Positions 1-10,185 of a stretch of DNA of 64,000 nucleotides are shown here, piece by piece (positions within the stretch are counted from its first letter, which is position 1; every line of letters begins with the position of its first letter). The notes beneath the pieces were generated by a model. That model did not search any database and was not told the origin of the DNA. It saw nothing but the letters and a program-made list of their open reading frames with translations. The DNA lies in assembly GCA_006384855.1 (NCBI GenBank), contig VCJN01003100.1:1-64000 (forward strand), in the 5' to 3' direction. Position numbers and translations under genes: made by a program. The DNA comes from Tetraselmis striata. Its lineage: Eukaryota > Chlorophyta > Chlorodendrophyceae > Chlorodendrales > Chlorodendraceae.

Positions 1-1121
1 CACAGGTTCAGCGGGTATACCTAATTCGCAAGATCAGCGCTCACGAAATAACCCACCCGGCTTTGCGCCGGCGGCGATCGTTTACCGCACTGCGCGTGCT
101 GCTGGCACTCGGCAGTAGGCTCCGCGCGAGGGACAGCGCCTAGTTCGGCACGTCGAGAAGCGCCTGAGTGAGAAAGGTGGAGAGGTTCCCCCTACCTGTT
201 GGGTACAAGATGGGGCGTGGTCTCCTGCCTCCGATCGCGGGCGGGATTCGCTTAATGGCTGCCGCCGACAGTGGCTGCTCGTGGAAGAGTGGGTACCCAC
301 TAGCACACTGAGCCAGCCACTGGAGGCGGCGGCGGCGGCGGCGAAGAGCCCTGTTTCCCGTACCAGGACAGACGCGGGGACGGGCTGAGCGCAGATGATG
401 TTTTTGGACGGCTCGCTCGCCGTTTGAAAATCCTGCCACTTTTCTCGAAACGAATAGCGACTTTCCCGCCTCCCGCGGCGCCGCTACGCCACGCCTCAGG
501 GGCAGTCGATCTAGATCGACGGCTCGCCGCGACTTTGCTCATGAGCACAGCCGCTAGGGTATCGTCAGGTCAATTCGTCCATCCGACGGCCCACTCGCTT
601 CACGGGCGGATCTGACGGCTGAGGAAAAGTGCTCAGGATACCGTTCCCATACCGGTAGCTTGCATAATTGTGATTACATGAGCTAGACGCAACATTCAAG
701 AAATCCACACAGAAATCCAGAAGGAAATCCAGAAGGAAATCCAGCTACGGACCAACAGAGGCAGGAACCGCCATGGTAGCCTCCGACCACGCATCGCCAC
801 CAGCCAGCCAGCCAGCTTGCATAATACTGCTACAATCCACTCTGTTGCTTGGATGAGTTTTATTATTGGGCACATCGGCGGCCTAATATATCGGTGGGTC
901 GTGGGCACTAGCATATCGTTCCGATACGATACCGATACAGCTAATACAGGGTACCGACACCGGGTGCTGATGTACTCCTGATATACAGTTCGTCGCCCGC
1001 TCATCAACGCGCACCGTGCAATTCACTCCACCGCTCAGCGCTGCAACGGGTCGAGCTGACAGGCAGTTCACCCTACCCCACCAGTACAATTTTGACCCAC
1101 TTGCCTAGCCAGACGCCCATC
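1..1121. other. Upstream non-coding stretch, no gene seen
   Basis: I see no gene that can be supported here; short open frames on both strands have no recognisable domain. A GGC trinucleotide run lies near 325-345. A short tandem array of a 12-14-base unit (AAGGAAATCCAG-like) lies at about 699-744. The last few hundred bases would hold the promoter and 5' leader of the F-box/LRR gene, but no clear TATA box or other core element stands out. Confidence 0.5.
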
Positions 1122-2684
1122 ATGGATTCGAGCTGCAAGGACAATTCGTCTGAAAAGTACTGGGACAATGGTACAGAACATATGCCGTTCTCACCGCCAG
1201 CTGGCGAGGCAGCGATGCCAAACGCGCATTCCTACTACGACGTTTCACTCCAAGGCTGCAAAGCCGGGACAACTGCCCATAAGGACGTCAAAGAGTGTCA
1301 AGTGTCGCCTGATACACCCGCAAAACAATCTCGCTCGAGGAACGAGCTCGTGGACGGTCAGGTCCCGAGACTGCCCTTTGAAGTGTGGGCGCGCGTGATT
1401 GAGGATCGCAGGGAAGACGAGGGCGACAGCGATTACAACAAACGCCTCGCTGCCGTGCGGCAAGTGTGCCGATTCTTCGCGGATAGCGTTGGCGCAACAG
1501 TGCGGAGTTTGCGTCCTCGGCAACTTCCCGGCCCACCAGGTTGGGAGACTCGCTTCTCAAAGCTGACCACTCTGAGTCTTTGGGGACGGCGCGATGCACG
1601 TTTCACTACAGGCTGCGGTATGCTCAAAATTCGAGCGATGCCTGAGGATTTTGCAGCAATTCGGTCACTGAAAAGCTTGGCTACCTTAGACCTATCGGGT
1701 GGCGGCCATAATGTCACTGACGAAGCGCTTGCCCATATTCAAGAACTGCCCAGTCTGCGCACCTTATCGCTTCGGAGGTGCTGGTTCGTGTCAGACGTCG
1801 GCCTGGCGACAGTGGCTTCGTCTAACCACTCACTGACGAGCTTGGACCTTTGCGAGTGTTGGTTCATTACGGATCAGGGGGTGAGCAGCTTGAGGTGCCT
1901 CACGGGCCTGACGTCACTCGACCTGCAGCAGTGTGAGCTAGTCACGCGCGCTGGCCTAGATTGCCTTCAGCCGCTGGCAAGCCTATCCAAGATATGCCTT
2001 GCTTGGTGCAAAGGGATCCGGGACAACGCTCTTGAAGTGCTACGCTCGTTTTCACAGCTAACACATCTGGACGCGAGCCGCTGCCCTGCAATCACCAGCA
2101 CGGGAGTCACAGCCCTTGCGTCGCTGACGCGTCTCACACATCTCGATCTATCGATGTGCCCCGAGATCTCCGACGTCGCGCTTGCGTCCGTCGGTCTATT
2201 GCACAACTTGCGTGACCTGCAACTTGCTGGCTGCCACCAGGTGTCAAACGTTGGAGTTCGGCACCTCGCAGCTCTATCGGAGCTCCGACGACTTGACCTC
2301 TCCAACCTTCCCAACCTGACCGAGTCAGGTGCTCATACGCTCGGATCTCTCACGAATCTCGAGAGGCTTTCCCTGCGGGGCTGTTGCCTCCTACCAGATG
2401 CAGCAGTGGCACAGTTTGGAAAACTCGTCAAATTAGAATTCCTTAATCTTGCGCGATGCGATGCTCTGACAAATACAGCGCTGACGCAGCTGGCGTCTCT
2501 TAACTCAGTAAAGGAGCTCAATTTAAGTGGCTGCCAGGAGCTGACACATGATGGAATTGAATGGCTGTTGCCAAGACTCACGTCCTTGACAACACTAGAC
2601 GTCAGCAGATGCCGGCATTGCATGAAGACCGCCACACTAATGGAGATTTTGAATCAACGTGCCGATTTAGAGGTTGATCTATAA
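1122..2684 (+). CDS. F-box-like leucine-rich repeat protein (FBXL/AMN1 type)
   Basis: This is an uninterrupted 520-codon frame. I start it at the first ATG (1122); the frame is open ten codons further upstream but without an ATG. Residues 1-80 are polar and probably disordered. Residues about 81-130 look like an F-box (VPRLPFEVWARVIED, then RQVCRFFAD). From about residue 183 to the end there are roughly 13 leucine-rich repeats of the cysteine-containing type, each of the form LTxLDLxxCxxITDxGLxxL and about 25 residues long. By family knowledge such proteins are substrate receptors of SCF ubiquitin ligases, the F-box binding Skp1 and the LRR solenoid binding the target. The substrate cannot be inferred. 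There is no visible intron, unlike the RAB5 and DCL-RAP genes. Without the F-box it would simply be an LRR protein of unknown role. Confidence 0.85.
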   Translation: MDSSCKDNSSEKYWDNGTEHMPFSPPAGEAAMPNAHSYYDVSLQGCKAGTTAHKDVKECQVSPDTPAKQSRSRNELVDGQVPRLPFEVWARVIEDRREDEGDSDYNKRLAAVRQVCRFFADSVGATVRSLRPRQLPGPPGWETRFSKLTTLSLWGRRDARFTTGCGMLKIRAMPEDFAAIRSLKSLATLDLSGGGHNVTDEALAHIQELPSLRTLSLRRCWFVSDVGLATVASSNHSLTSLDLCECWFITDQGVSSLRCLTGLTSLDLQQCELVTRAGLDCLQPLASLSKICLAWCKGIRDNALEVLRSFSQLTHLDASRCPAITSTGVTALASLTRLTHLDLSMCPEISDVALASVGLLHNLRDLQLAGCHQVSNVGVRHLAALSELRRLDLSNLPNLTESGAHTLGSLTNLERLSLRGCCLLPDAAVAQFGKLVKLEFLNLARCDALTNTALTQLASLNSVKELNLSGCQELTHDGIEWLLPRLTSLTTLDVSRCRHCMKTATLMEILNQRADLEVDL

Positions 2685-2765
2685 TGGCATCGCTGCGAAA
2701 GATAGTTTTGGCTGCCAACATGGGCATAAATTCTACCATGTATTGAGTACTGCTATTTCATTCTT

Positions 2766-2770
2766 TGTAA
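2766..2770 (+). terminator. Putative poly(A) signal TGTAA
   Basis: TGTAA lies 82 bases after the stop codon of the F-box/LRR gene. TGTAA is the usual near-upstream poly(A) element in green algae. A 5-mer alone is weak evidence; position relative to the stop is what supports it. Confidence 0.45.
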
Positions 2771-3727
2771 ATCAATATAACTTTGCCGGTGCAAATGCGT
2801 AAAATGATGAGAGGCAGCACCAATGGAATCTATGAAATAGTTGTTTGATGTAAAGGTTACCGCTATCAATTATTGGATATGAGATTTTTACACTCCATGC
2901 TTGTCCCCTTGCACACGTTTCCCACGGCTAGTATATAGATGTTTGTATCAGCTCGCATGCACGTTCTGCTGCACAGATGCCAGCGCATGCTACTCGTTCT
3001 CTGGATAAATTTCAATGCAAATGAATGATGGCTGGCAACACACTAGTTATTGTCTGACCATGCATTTGTGGTCTCAACAGGCGCATGAGGCTTTAGCTTG
3101 GGGCCGCTTTCACTCGATAGGATTTTATGGCGGCTTCCGCCTAGAGGCAGGCTTTGGGAGACAGACTGCGTTCTCTGATAATTTTATATATTACATAATG
3201 TGCGATTTCAGCTGCTGGGCCATCAGCCAAGCTCCAAATACATGTACTTTACAAAGGAGGATCAGGGCAGTTCAGATGCAAGAATCTGCCCCGCTGTGCC
3301 GCCACTGCGTTTTGCAGGCATCCATAATCACCCCATTGAGTGGTGGAAACGTTGGGTACTGCTACTACCAAACTGAAAAGTAGTATGCTGCAGATCACAT
3401 CCTCGAGGGACATTTGTTGCGAGAGGGAGATGTGGGTGTGGTGGCGCTCAGGAGAAGGAAAGGGGGTTTGAGCGGCTGATGGTACGCTAATGTAGAGTGC
3501 CGTTTGTTTGCTAGAGACCACCAAGTGCAAAGCCAGTCCACAAGGGCTGGGCATCCACGAGACAGGCACGGCAGGCGCAACCACCTGCTAGCGCCCACTG
3601 CGAGGATTCCAACTGCCCATGTAGGCCACCACGTCACTCAGCGTCTTGCAGACGGCGGTCGGGACATCCAGAAGCTCAATTCCTCCGTAGGTTAGCCAAG
3701 TGTTTCTTTGTGCCGCATGGAGGCACA
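2771..3727. other. Intergenic, no gene seen
   Basis: AT-richer spacer between the LRR gene and the 3' end of the ankyrin gene. A frame at 3015-3383 has no recognisable domain and I do not accept it as a gene. Confidence 0.4.
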
Positions 3728-5103
3728 CTATTTGTTGTCGCGGAGCCATTTCATGACGGTTGTGTGACTTGCGCGGGCCGCAGCGCTGTGGGAACGCCAA
3801 TCAATCGGGCAACCGTGGTCCTTGAGGTACATAAGGATGCCAATCTCGCCTGTACCGGCGGCTGCGGAGGCCGTGCCCGCATTCCAGGCGCAGCCTTGGG
3901 TCCGCAGCCACTTCAGGACGTGCAGGTGGCCGCCCGCGGCTGCGGCGGCGCAGGCCTCTGCATCCCACTCGCAGCCGGCCGAGTTGCGAAGCCACTGTAC
4001 GACGGCCAGATGGCCGCCGCCCGCAGCAGTGGCCATCGTGGCCTTGTCACAGGCAAAGCCCTGCTTGTTGAGCCACTGCAGCACTGCCAGGTGGCCAGCG
4101 CGGGCCGCTCGGCTCGCTGCAGGCGCAACGCTTCCCGTGAAGGGGCAGCCCTGGTCGCGCAGCCACTGCAGCAGCTCCAGATGACCGCCACGTGCGGCCG
4201 CCACCGCGGTCTCATTGTCCCAAGGACAATTCTGTTCTCTCAACCACACCAGAAGCTTCATGTCGCCCGCCTGCACAACCACAGCAAAATCCCTCGCTGC
4301 TAAGCTCCCCATCCGAAACGGCTAAGCTGCAGCTCCTTTTTACTCGTATGCTTAGCAGCCTGGCGAATTTCGGCCGCAATCGCAAATCGTGGTTATGCAA
4401 ATCACATGGCGGTGTTATTACCCTTCCGTTGTGGTTGATACAGACTATGGTCAGAAGAATAAGCAGGGGGGTAGTAGCTTGTTGGCGTTGCGTTGGCAAC
4501 ACACAGAAGCCGCTATGTCACTTAACCCCTCCCCCTCTGTATACATGCATATACGCGTCTTTATACATTGGGAATACCATCCATTAACCAGGGAATGCAA
4601 AAAACACACAACAGGATTATTACACAGTACACACAGTTCCTGACGAATATAACTCGCAGTTTTCTCACCAGGTTTGGCGTTGAAGGGGTCGACCACGGCC
4701 CTGTATGCTGTCTGCCTATATGCCAGCACTTACATGTGGCCAAGGCAGGGTTTGAGCTCACCTCGGCGGCAACGGCGCATACGCGCGCGTCCCAGGGGCA
4801 AGGTGGGCTGCAGGCGCGCGCCCACTCGAGTACCTCCCGCGCCCAGGAGCCCCCGCAGGCAGCCGCTGCTGCCGCGAAGGCGCCGCCGCTCCAAGGCATG
4901 CCCGCCGACCGCGCCCATCGAAGCAGGGCCAGGCTTTGGGCCTCCAGGAGTCGGGGTACACTGACAGGCGGCCGCCGGTTAGTCGCTCGACCAAGCGAGG
5001 TACGCAGGCCGCGGCTGACCTGGCTGACGGGCCCCACACTCTCGCGGCCCGCGTCCGACAGCACCGCCCGCCATAGCTCAGCTGGTAACGCCTCCAGCGA
5101 CAT
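3728..5103 (-). CDS. F-box/ankyrin-repeat protein, two exons
   Basis: Exon 1 is 5103..4762 and exon 2 is 4270..3728 on the minus strand. The junction is GAG|GTGAGC ... TTGTGCAG|GCGGGC, both phase 0, and joins into 294 codons. The first 40 residues (MSLEALPAELWRAVL...) look like an F-box. The remainder is about seven ankyrin-like units of the form GHLxVLQWLRxQGCPWD, the divergent short ankyrin type common in algae, oomycetes and large DNA viruses. The repeat register continues cleanly across the splice (AAE|AGDMKLLVWLRE), which supports the intron. Likely role, from the family: adaptor in an SCF ubiquitin ligase, target unknown. The intron (4271-4761) holds no other gene. Exon 1 alone reads on to a stop, so a retained-intron product is possible. 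Confidence 0.8.
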
Positions 5104-6101
5104 GTCACGCCTCTACGCCAGATGAAGATACAGGACCTCACCCGCCAGCTAGGGTGCCATCTATCTATCCTAGGGGGCGGAGCGTCGGCATGGGGGGCTT
5201 GCCCCTCGGGAGGTATGCGACTGGTTTGCACGACTGGTGGTATTCACCACCGACCATAGATAGCCGCGCCTACAGAGCGATGACGGAGTGTCGTCATCAG
5301 ACCGAGGGGTGCGGCTGCTGATACGAGTAGTGCTACCTGTAAAGTACTTCATTATGATTCTATGGCGAGTATCCCGTGGCTAAAGTACGTGTATCCAGGC
5401 GCACGTGATATGCTGACTAATCGGTCAAATGTTCAAACTGGCAGAAATCTTCCGGGGATTCGGCGGTCGCGTCTGGTGCCAAATTGGAACCGGGCCACGT
5501 GGGACCCCGTGATTCATCTGGTGGTACCAGTACCGCATTTCGTCGCGCATATGTATACTCGTTTTTCTGGATTACGGGTACCTGTCAGTTCGTGACTAAA
5601 ATATCGACTGTTGGGGTAACGATTTATATACTGCTCGTCTGAATTTGAAACAGAAAATCCTTGTGTATGAGATTATAAATCACCGTGCCGCGCTATTAAT
5701 TAAAAGTAGCACACAGTGGACATGTGGACATGCTTCTCATGTTAGTGCTTCCACCTCGCAGTTGCCTTTTATTTTGGTGATTTCCGATATCGCCTTCTGC
5801 TGCTAGCTCATGTAATGAGTTGCTTTATAGTAGAGTTCTGATTGCCCTTTTTTGGTGATTTCCTGATATCGCCTTCTGCTGCTAGCTCACGCAATTACTA
5901 ATCCTTACACATTGGACATGCCCGCGCCTGAAGCGACGAAAGGGTACCAGTGCGTGCCACCAGTAGGAGGCGGGACGATGCGGGCGAAATTTACGCGGCT
6001 TTAGCGTCACAGTACATAATAGTGTTGATCTTTATTTATCTTTTATCGGTTATATATTCGTATCTCCACACAGATTTTGGCGGTGGATTTGTTACTTGCC
6101 A
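5104..6101. other. Intergenic with a 50-bp direct repeat
   Basis: No gene is seen. Two similar copies of a roughly 50-base sequence containing GATATCGCCTTCTGCTGC lie at about 5767-5816 and 5843-5897. A third, diverged copy is at about 23190-23228, so it is a dispersed family. Confidence 0.5.
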
Positions 6102-6201
6102 TTTTGTAATTCACACCAGTACGGTACAGGTTGGAGGTCAACACAAGGGGCCAGCAGACGCACCCCGCACGCGAGGCTTGGTACTGGTGTGAATTACAAA
6201 A
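6102..6201. repeat. Perfect 21-bp inverted repeat with a 58-bp loop
   Basis: Bases 6102-6122 and 6181-6201 are exact reverse complements, both containing ACTGGTGTGAATTAC in one orientation. The right arm is also the start of each unit of the adjacent 435-bp tandem duplication. This may be the end of a small foldback element. Confidence 0.7.
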
Positions 6202-7026
6202 AGGGCAGTTCCCCAGAATTAGAAAAACAACACAGCAAGCCGCCTAAAAGCGGCCCGCATCCCGCATAAGGCGGGATGGATGAGTGATGCGCACGCGGTT
6301 CAGAGTCCGGGCCACGCGTGCACGTGTGTGTGTGGGTGATCCTCGGACGTGCTGTGCAGCTTCAGCAACGGGATGGCGGTGAGACGAATCTGCGCCGCCT
6401 GATGAGGCAGCGAGCGCGCGCTCTCGAGCGGCCACCAAGCTCAGGACCCCGAGGAAGTCTCTTGCGAGCAAGGCCTCCAGGTGAGCCCGGGTGATGCACC
6501 GAGTGCCCCGCGATGAGAGGGCACCCCGATCCGCAGCCAAGCATGCGATACCACGCACTGTGCGGTGCACCCCCTTGCTCACCTCACCCACTGTGCCGAT
6601 ATGTGTATTGGCTTGGTACTGGTGTGAATTACAAAAAGGGCAGTTCCCCAGAATTAGAAAAACAACACAGCAAGCCGCCTAAAAGCGGCCCGCATCCCGC
6701 ATAAGGCGGGATGGATGAGTGATGCGCACGCGGTTCAGAGTCCGGGCCACGCGTGCACGTGTGTGTGTGGGTGATCCTCGGACGTGCTGTGCAGCTTCAG
6801 CAACGGGATGGCGGTGAGACGAATCTGCGCCGTCTGATGAGGCAGCGAGCGCGCGCTCTCGAGCGGCCACCAAGCTCAGGACCCCGAGGAAGTCTCTTGC
6901 GAGCAAGGCCTCCTGGTGAGCCCGGGTGATGCACCGAGTGCCCCGCGATGAGAGGGCAACCCGATCCGCAGCCAAGCATGCGATACCACGCACTGTGCGG
7001 TGCACCCCGTTGCTCACCCACTGTGC
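6175..7026. repeat. 435-bp tandem duplication (two copies)
   Basis: A unit starting GGCTTGGTACTGGTG at 6175 recurs at 6610 with only a few differences, and the second copy runs to about 7026. Each unit has a pair of short hairpins near its start (GCCGCCTAAAAGCGGC, then ATCCCGCATAAGGCGGGAT). It then carries the 3' end of the decayed retroelement reading frame (minus strand). The duplication therefore includes part of the ORF and part of its downstream region. Confidence 0.85.
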
Positions 7027-8600
7027 CAAAGACCATGCCCGTGTACTCCGACATATCTAGGATGTCTCGAAGAGGACCCTCCGTGTTGTGCCACGCCGCA
7101 TTCCGCGCAGCCAACCCCCGTTGTATGTCGCCCAACAGGGAGCGCTCAAACCGATCGGTCCACAGCCGTGGCCCGGGGCACTGCAGTGTACTTGACCCCG
7201 TACCGCATATTTAGTCTTGAGCTCCAGCAGCGTGAACTTCAAGCTCCGGGGATCATAACTCCCGGTCACGACGTTGAACGCCGGAAGGGAGAGCTTTGCG
7301 TCCGGCACTAGGTCCTTGACTTCATCCCTGGGTACTGTGTTGCCGAGAGGCACTGCCTGCTAGAACAAGTCATCCACCTCCCGCCGTACCGCGATACCTA
7401 GGTCGTGAACACAGTGATCGCGGAAGGCATCTGCGATAGCGTCGTGGTGTACACGCCAGTGAGCGTCTCTAGGCGCCGGGAGGTTCATGAGCGCGTCGTC
7501 GTATAGGTCAACAGTGACGGGGTTGTGCTCCGTCGAGGGCAGAATGATCTGGCTCCCAACCACTGGGGCCAAGCACAGGCTAGGCAGAAGGAAGTACCCG
7601 CCGGCAGCGACCTCCCGCAGCTCATGCGGAGTCGTGGCTGTCCGCGCGGTGGGGATGGCCACTGTCCACATGCCTTACGCCGCATCGAGCTGGTTGAACA
7701 AGATCCGTTCCCTACATGTGGCAGGGAGAGCGCACACCTCATTTCGAAGCCGAGAGTTGTTGGCTTGGTCTAGAAATGCCGTCCACTCCTTTTGCGAGCC
7801 CGACGCAGCCTCCACTTCCCGCTCCATATGGCGCGCATATGCGTCGCCGAGATGGCCAGCAGTAGCCGCTTGGAGGCGGCCCCACGCCTCGCGCATCTCC
7901 GCTGCGTAGCTGTCCGATCCATGAGCATCGTTGAGAAAGTGGTCATACTGGCGGGCGGAAGAAGTTGCGTTGAAGTTGCCTCGGCCAAGTACGGACCCGA
8001 GTTGTGGGTCGAAGAAACCAGGGGTGGGGGTGTTGGTGCCGGAGTTCCTAGTCGGGAACCTTGGGAGGATGGCATTCATACAGCCGATGAAGGCGGCATC
8101 ACGAACGGTAGCCATGCGGCGGATGCCAGCTCCCTTCAACCGAGTAAGGAGGTAAAGCCTGCTGCGCGCCCTGCTACTGCATCCTCGCTCAAGGTAGCCA
8201 CCTCCGCTGCCATGGGGTCGGGGTCGTGCAAAAGCTCCGCCAAGAAATCGGTGACCACCGGATTGGTGTCGGTGCCGTACGTGGAGGGATCAAAAGAGAC
8301 CCCTAGCACCCGTTCGACCGCCGCGAGGATGGTGGCATCCACCGCCTCCGCAAAGGCCTCCACCTCGGACGGAAGACAATTTCAGAGCAAATACCCCGCC
8401 TTGTGTTGCATGCAACGCTTGAGCAGGGCCCATGCGTGGTGATGCAAGGCGTGGGTGTACCGACGGCTGGGCTTGGCAGACAGAAGCTTGCTCAGGCTAG
8501 CGTCCACCTCCTCTCGTAGCTCCTCCGCCTTGCCGAGCATGTACGCCCGCACATGCTCTGGTGAAAACCCTAAACTGGCTTGGTACTGGTACCCGTAGCT
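6797..8600 (-). pseudogene. Decayed non-LTR retrotransposon ORF tail with RLE-like nuclease
   Basis: On the minus strand successive blocks in shifting frames (8600-8382, 8363-8136, 8139-7675, 7671-7360, 7353-7057, 7135-6797) read as one protein broken by stops and frameshifts. Order seen: a post-RT helical region (HHHAWALLKRCMQHKAGYLL), a GIR...AAFIGC block, then WRVHHDAIADAFRD with GIAVRREVDDLF. Last come VPDAKLSLP and, about 20 residues on, LLELKTK. The last two fit a PD...ExK nuclease pattern, as in the restriction-like endonuclease (RLE) of R2-type non-LTR elements. The reverse transcriptase core itself is absent. The 3' part is duplicated in tandem at 6175-7026. Assignment is by motif memory only, and the exact family is uncertain. 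Confidence 0.55.
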
Positions 8601-8659
8601 ACTCGCGTGAACCGTTTCAGCAAATGCTGGGGCAAAAGCGCATACCAAGCAGTATCGCC

Positions 8660-8714
8660 CACTACTATACGATGTAAATGGGCTATACGATGTAAATGGG
8701 CGATACGATGTAAA
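8660..8714. repeat. Short tandem repeat, 17-18-bp unit x3
   Basis: Three copies of a unit close to TACGATGTAAATGGGC lie head to tail just upstream of a SINE fragment. The same TACGATGTAAA appears at the 3' end of that fragment (about 8816-8826), so the array may come from SINE tail expansion. Confidence 0.7.
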
Positions 8715-8722
8715 ACTACTAT

Positions 8723-8821
8723 GGGCTATGCCAGACCTACGACTGCAGTTGGCGCACGAGGTCAAGTGCTGGGGCGGCTTCGGCCGATGTCCCGGGGCGA
8801 ACTTTACTTTACTTTTACGAT
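8723..8821 (+). mobile_element. SINE fragment (3' part)
   Basis: This carries the 3' portion of the tRNA-derived SINE described at 33767-34020. Shared blocks are GGGCTATGCCAGACC, ACTGCAGTTGGCGCA, GTGCTGGGGCGGCTTCG and CCCGGGGCGAACTTTACTT. The tRNA-like head is missing. Confidence 0.75.
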
Positions 8822-10182
8822 GTAAACTACTTCCAATTCAGAATTTCAGACCCCCCCCCCGATATTGCCACATTAGCCAATATACGGGTACCCTGAATCC
8901 AATTCAGACCCCCTATAAATCGAGTAAGTTCATTCCCCTCTCCCCCCTTCCCCACCTCTAAATTGAGTTCAGACCCCCTCGTCACCTGAATCTATCGCCC
9001 GCCCGCTTCCGCGGTTTCCTCGTACCGTCGGAGGAGGGGACGCGCAGCCAGCATCGGCGCGATAATGCCCAGCCATCGGCTGCGAAATATCTCAGCAAGC
9101 CACCGCCACTCGCCGTACAACCCGCTCTCAGTGCATCACCGTGCACGGCGGTCTAACCACGTCGCTGCCGCTCCGAGGCACGCACCTTGACGCACGACTG
9201 CCACCGCCTGTCGGTAGCGTTGTTTACACGAGGACGCCGCGCGCCCCTGGTGTCTGCGGTAGTGCAGTATAGTTGCTCTGCAAGTAGAAGAAACTACGAC
9301 TAAAGCCGTGATTCACACTGAAAAGTACGAGATGAAGACGTCGATGGAAACATGATTAAACCAGTACAGGGTAGATGAGAAAGCATTTCGTTGAACTTTT
9401 TGGTTACAGCAAGAAAACATTTCGTCGATGAGGTGTTCTCATCCGAAATGGCGCCGTTTATTACCCTTTCGGCCCCGATCAAGATGATGCTTGTATATTA
9501 TATTCACATAAAAAACACGGCAGTAAAAGCGGGGCGCTTGCACAGTTGGAGCGGCGGGTGCCCCCGCCATCAGTTGCCGACACTGCCCAGCTCAGGCGTA
9601 TGAGATAACGATTACAGCGTGCCCGCTCAAGGCGCCTCTGCATGCATCTTCGCTATGCTTGGTGGGGGGGGCGGGGGCTCGACGTTGGGTGTTAGGGTTA
9701 CGCCCGTAACCCTAAGCATTCCACCACGAAACCCCACACCGCACTGTGCCGCGTTCTCGTACATACTTTTTGTCGCCCCCGGGCCGGGACAGGACTGGCA
9801 CCAGTAGTGAAACCCTGGCAACGTCTCTACGGAGGGTCGGAGGCCGATTCGGCTGCAATCCAATCACAGAAATCTGAGTATTATATTAGTAGGTGACGCT
9901 CCGTTATGGTCAACAAGCAAATAATTTTCGGAGCATTCTGCAAGACTATTAATTAGAGGCCAGTGACGGAATTTCCAACACTCTTGGATCGCCGTCTAAA
10001 ACGCTACCAGAAAACATCCGGAACTGACCACGAAAGGACCGCCCTACCCGTATGGGCGTCGGCCCATTCATGCAAGCTCCATATCCCGCGGAGCAGAGCA
10101 GTTCGGGAGTGTAATTTACATGTGCAACAAAAAGGCACTGTGAGGGAGGGCCCGACGCCATAACTGGAAAATGTTCCCAATC
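8822..10182. other. Intergenic, no gene seen
   Basis: Moderately C-rich spacer with poly-C at about 8851-8860 and a G run near 9664. A small palindrome GGGTTAC...GTAACCC lies near 9703-9715. No coding region with recognisable content was found. Confidence 0.4.
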
Positions 10183-10185
10183 TTA

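Noticed and set aside
5068..5100. tRNA-like box A (TAGCTCAGCTGGTAA)
   Set aside because: It is the antisense of the F-box codons (LPAELW) of the ankyrin gene; no box B or cloverleaf follows.
9700..9720. Telomere-like GGGTTA/TAACCC words, also TTTAGGG-like words near 20275 and 27395
   Set aside because: Single or double occurrences only, no tandem array; not an internal telomere.
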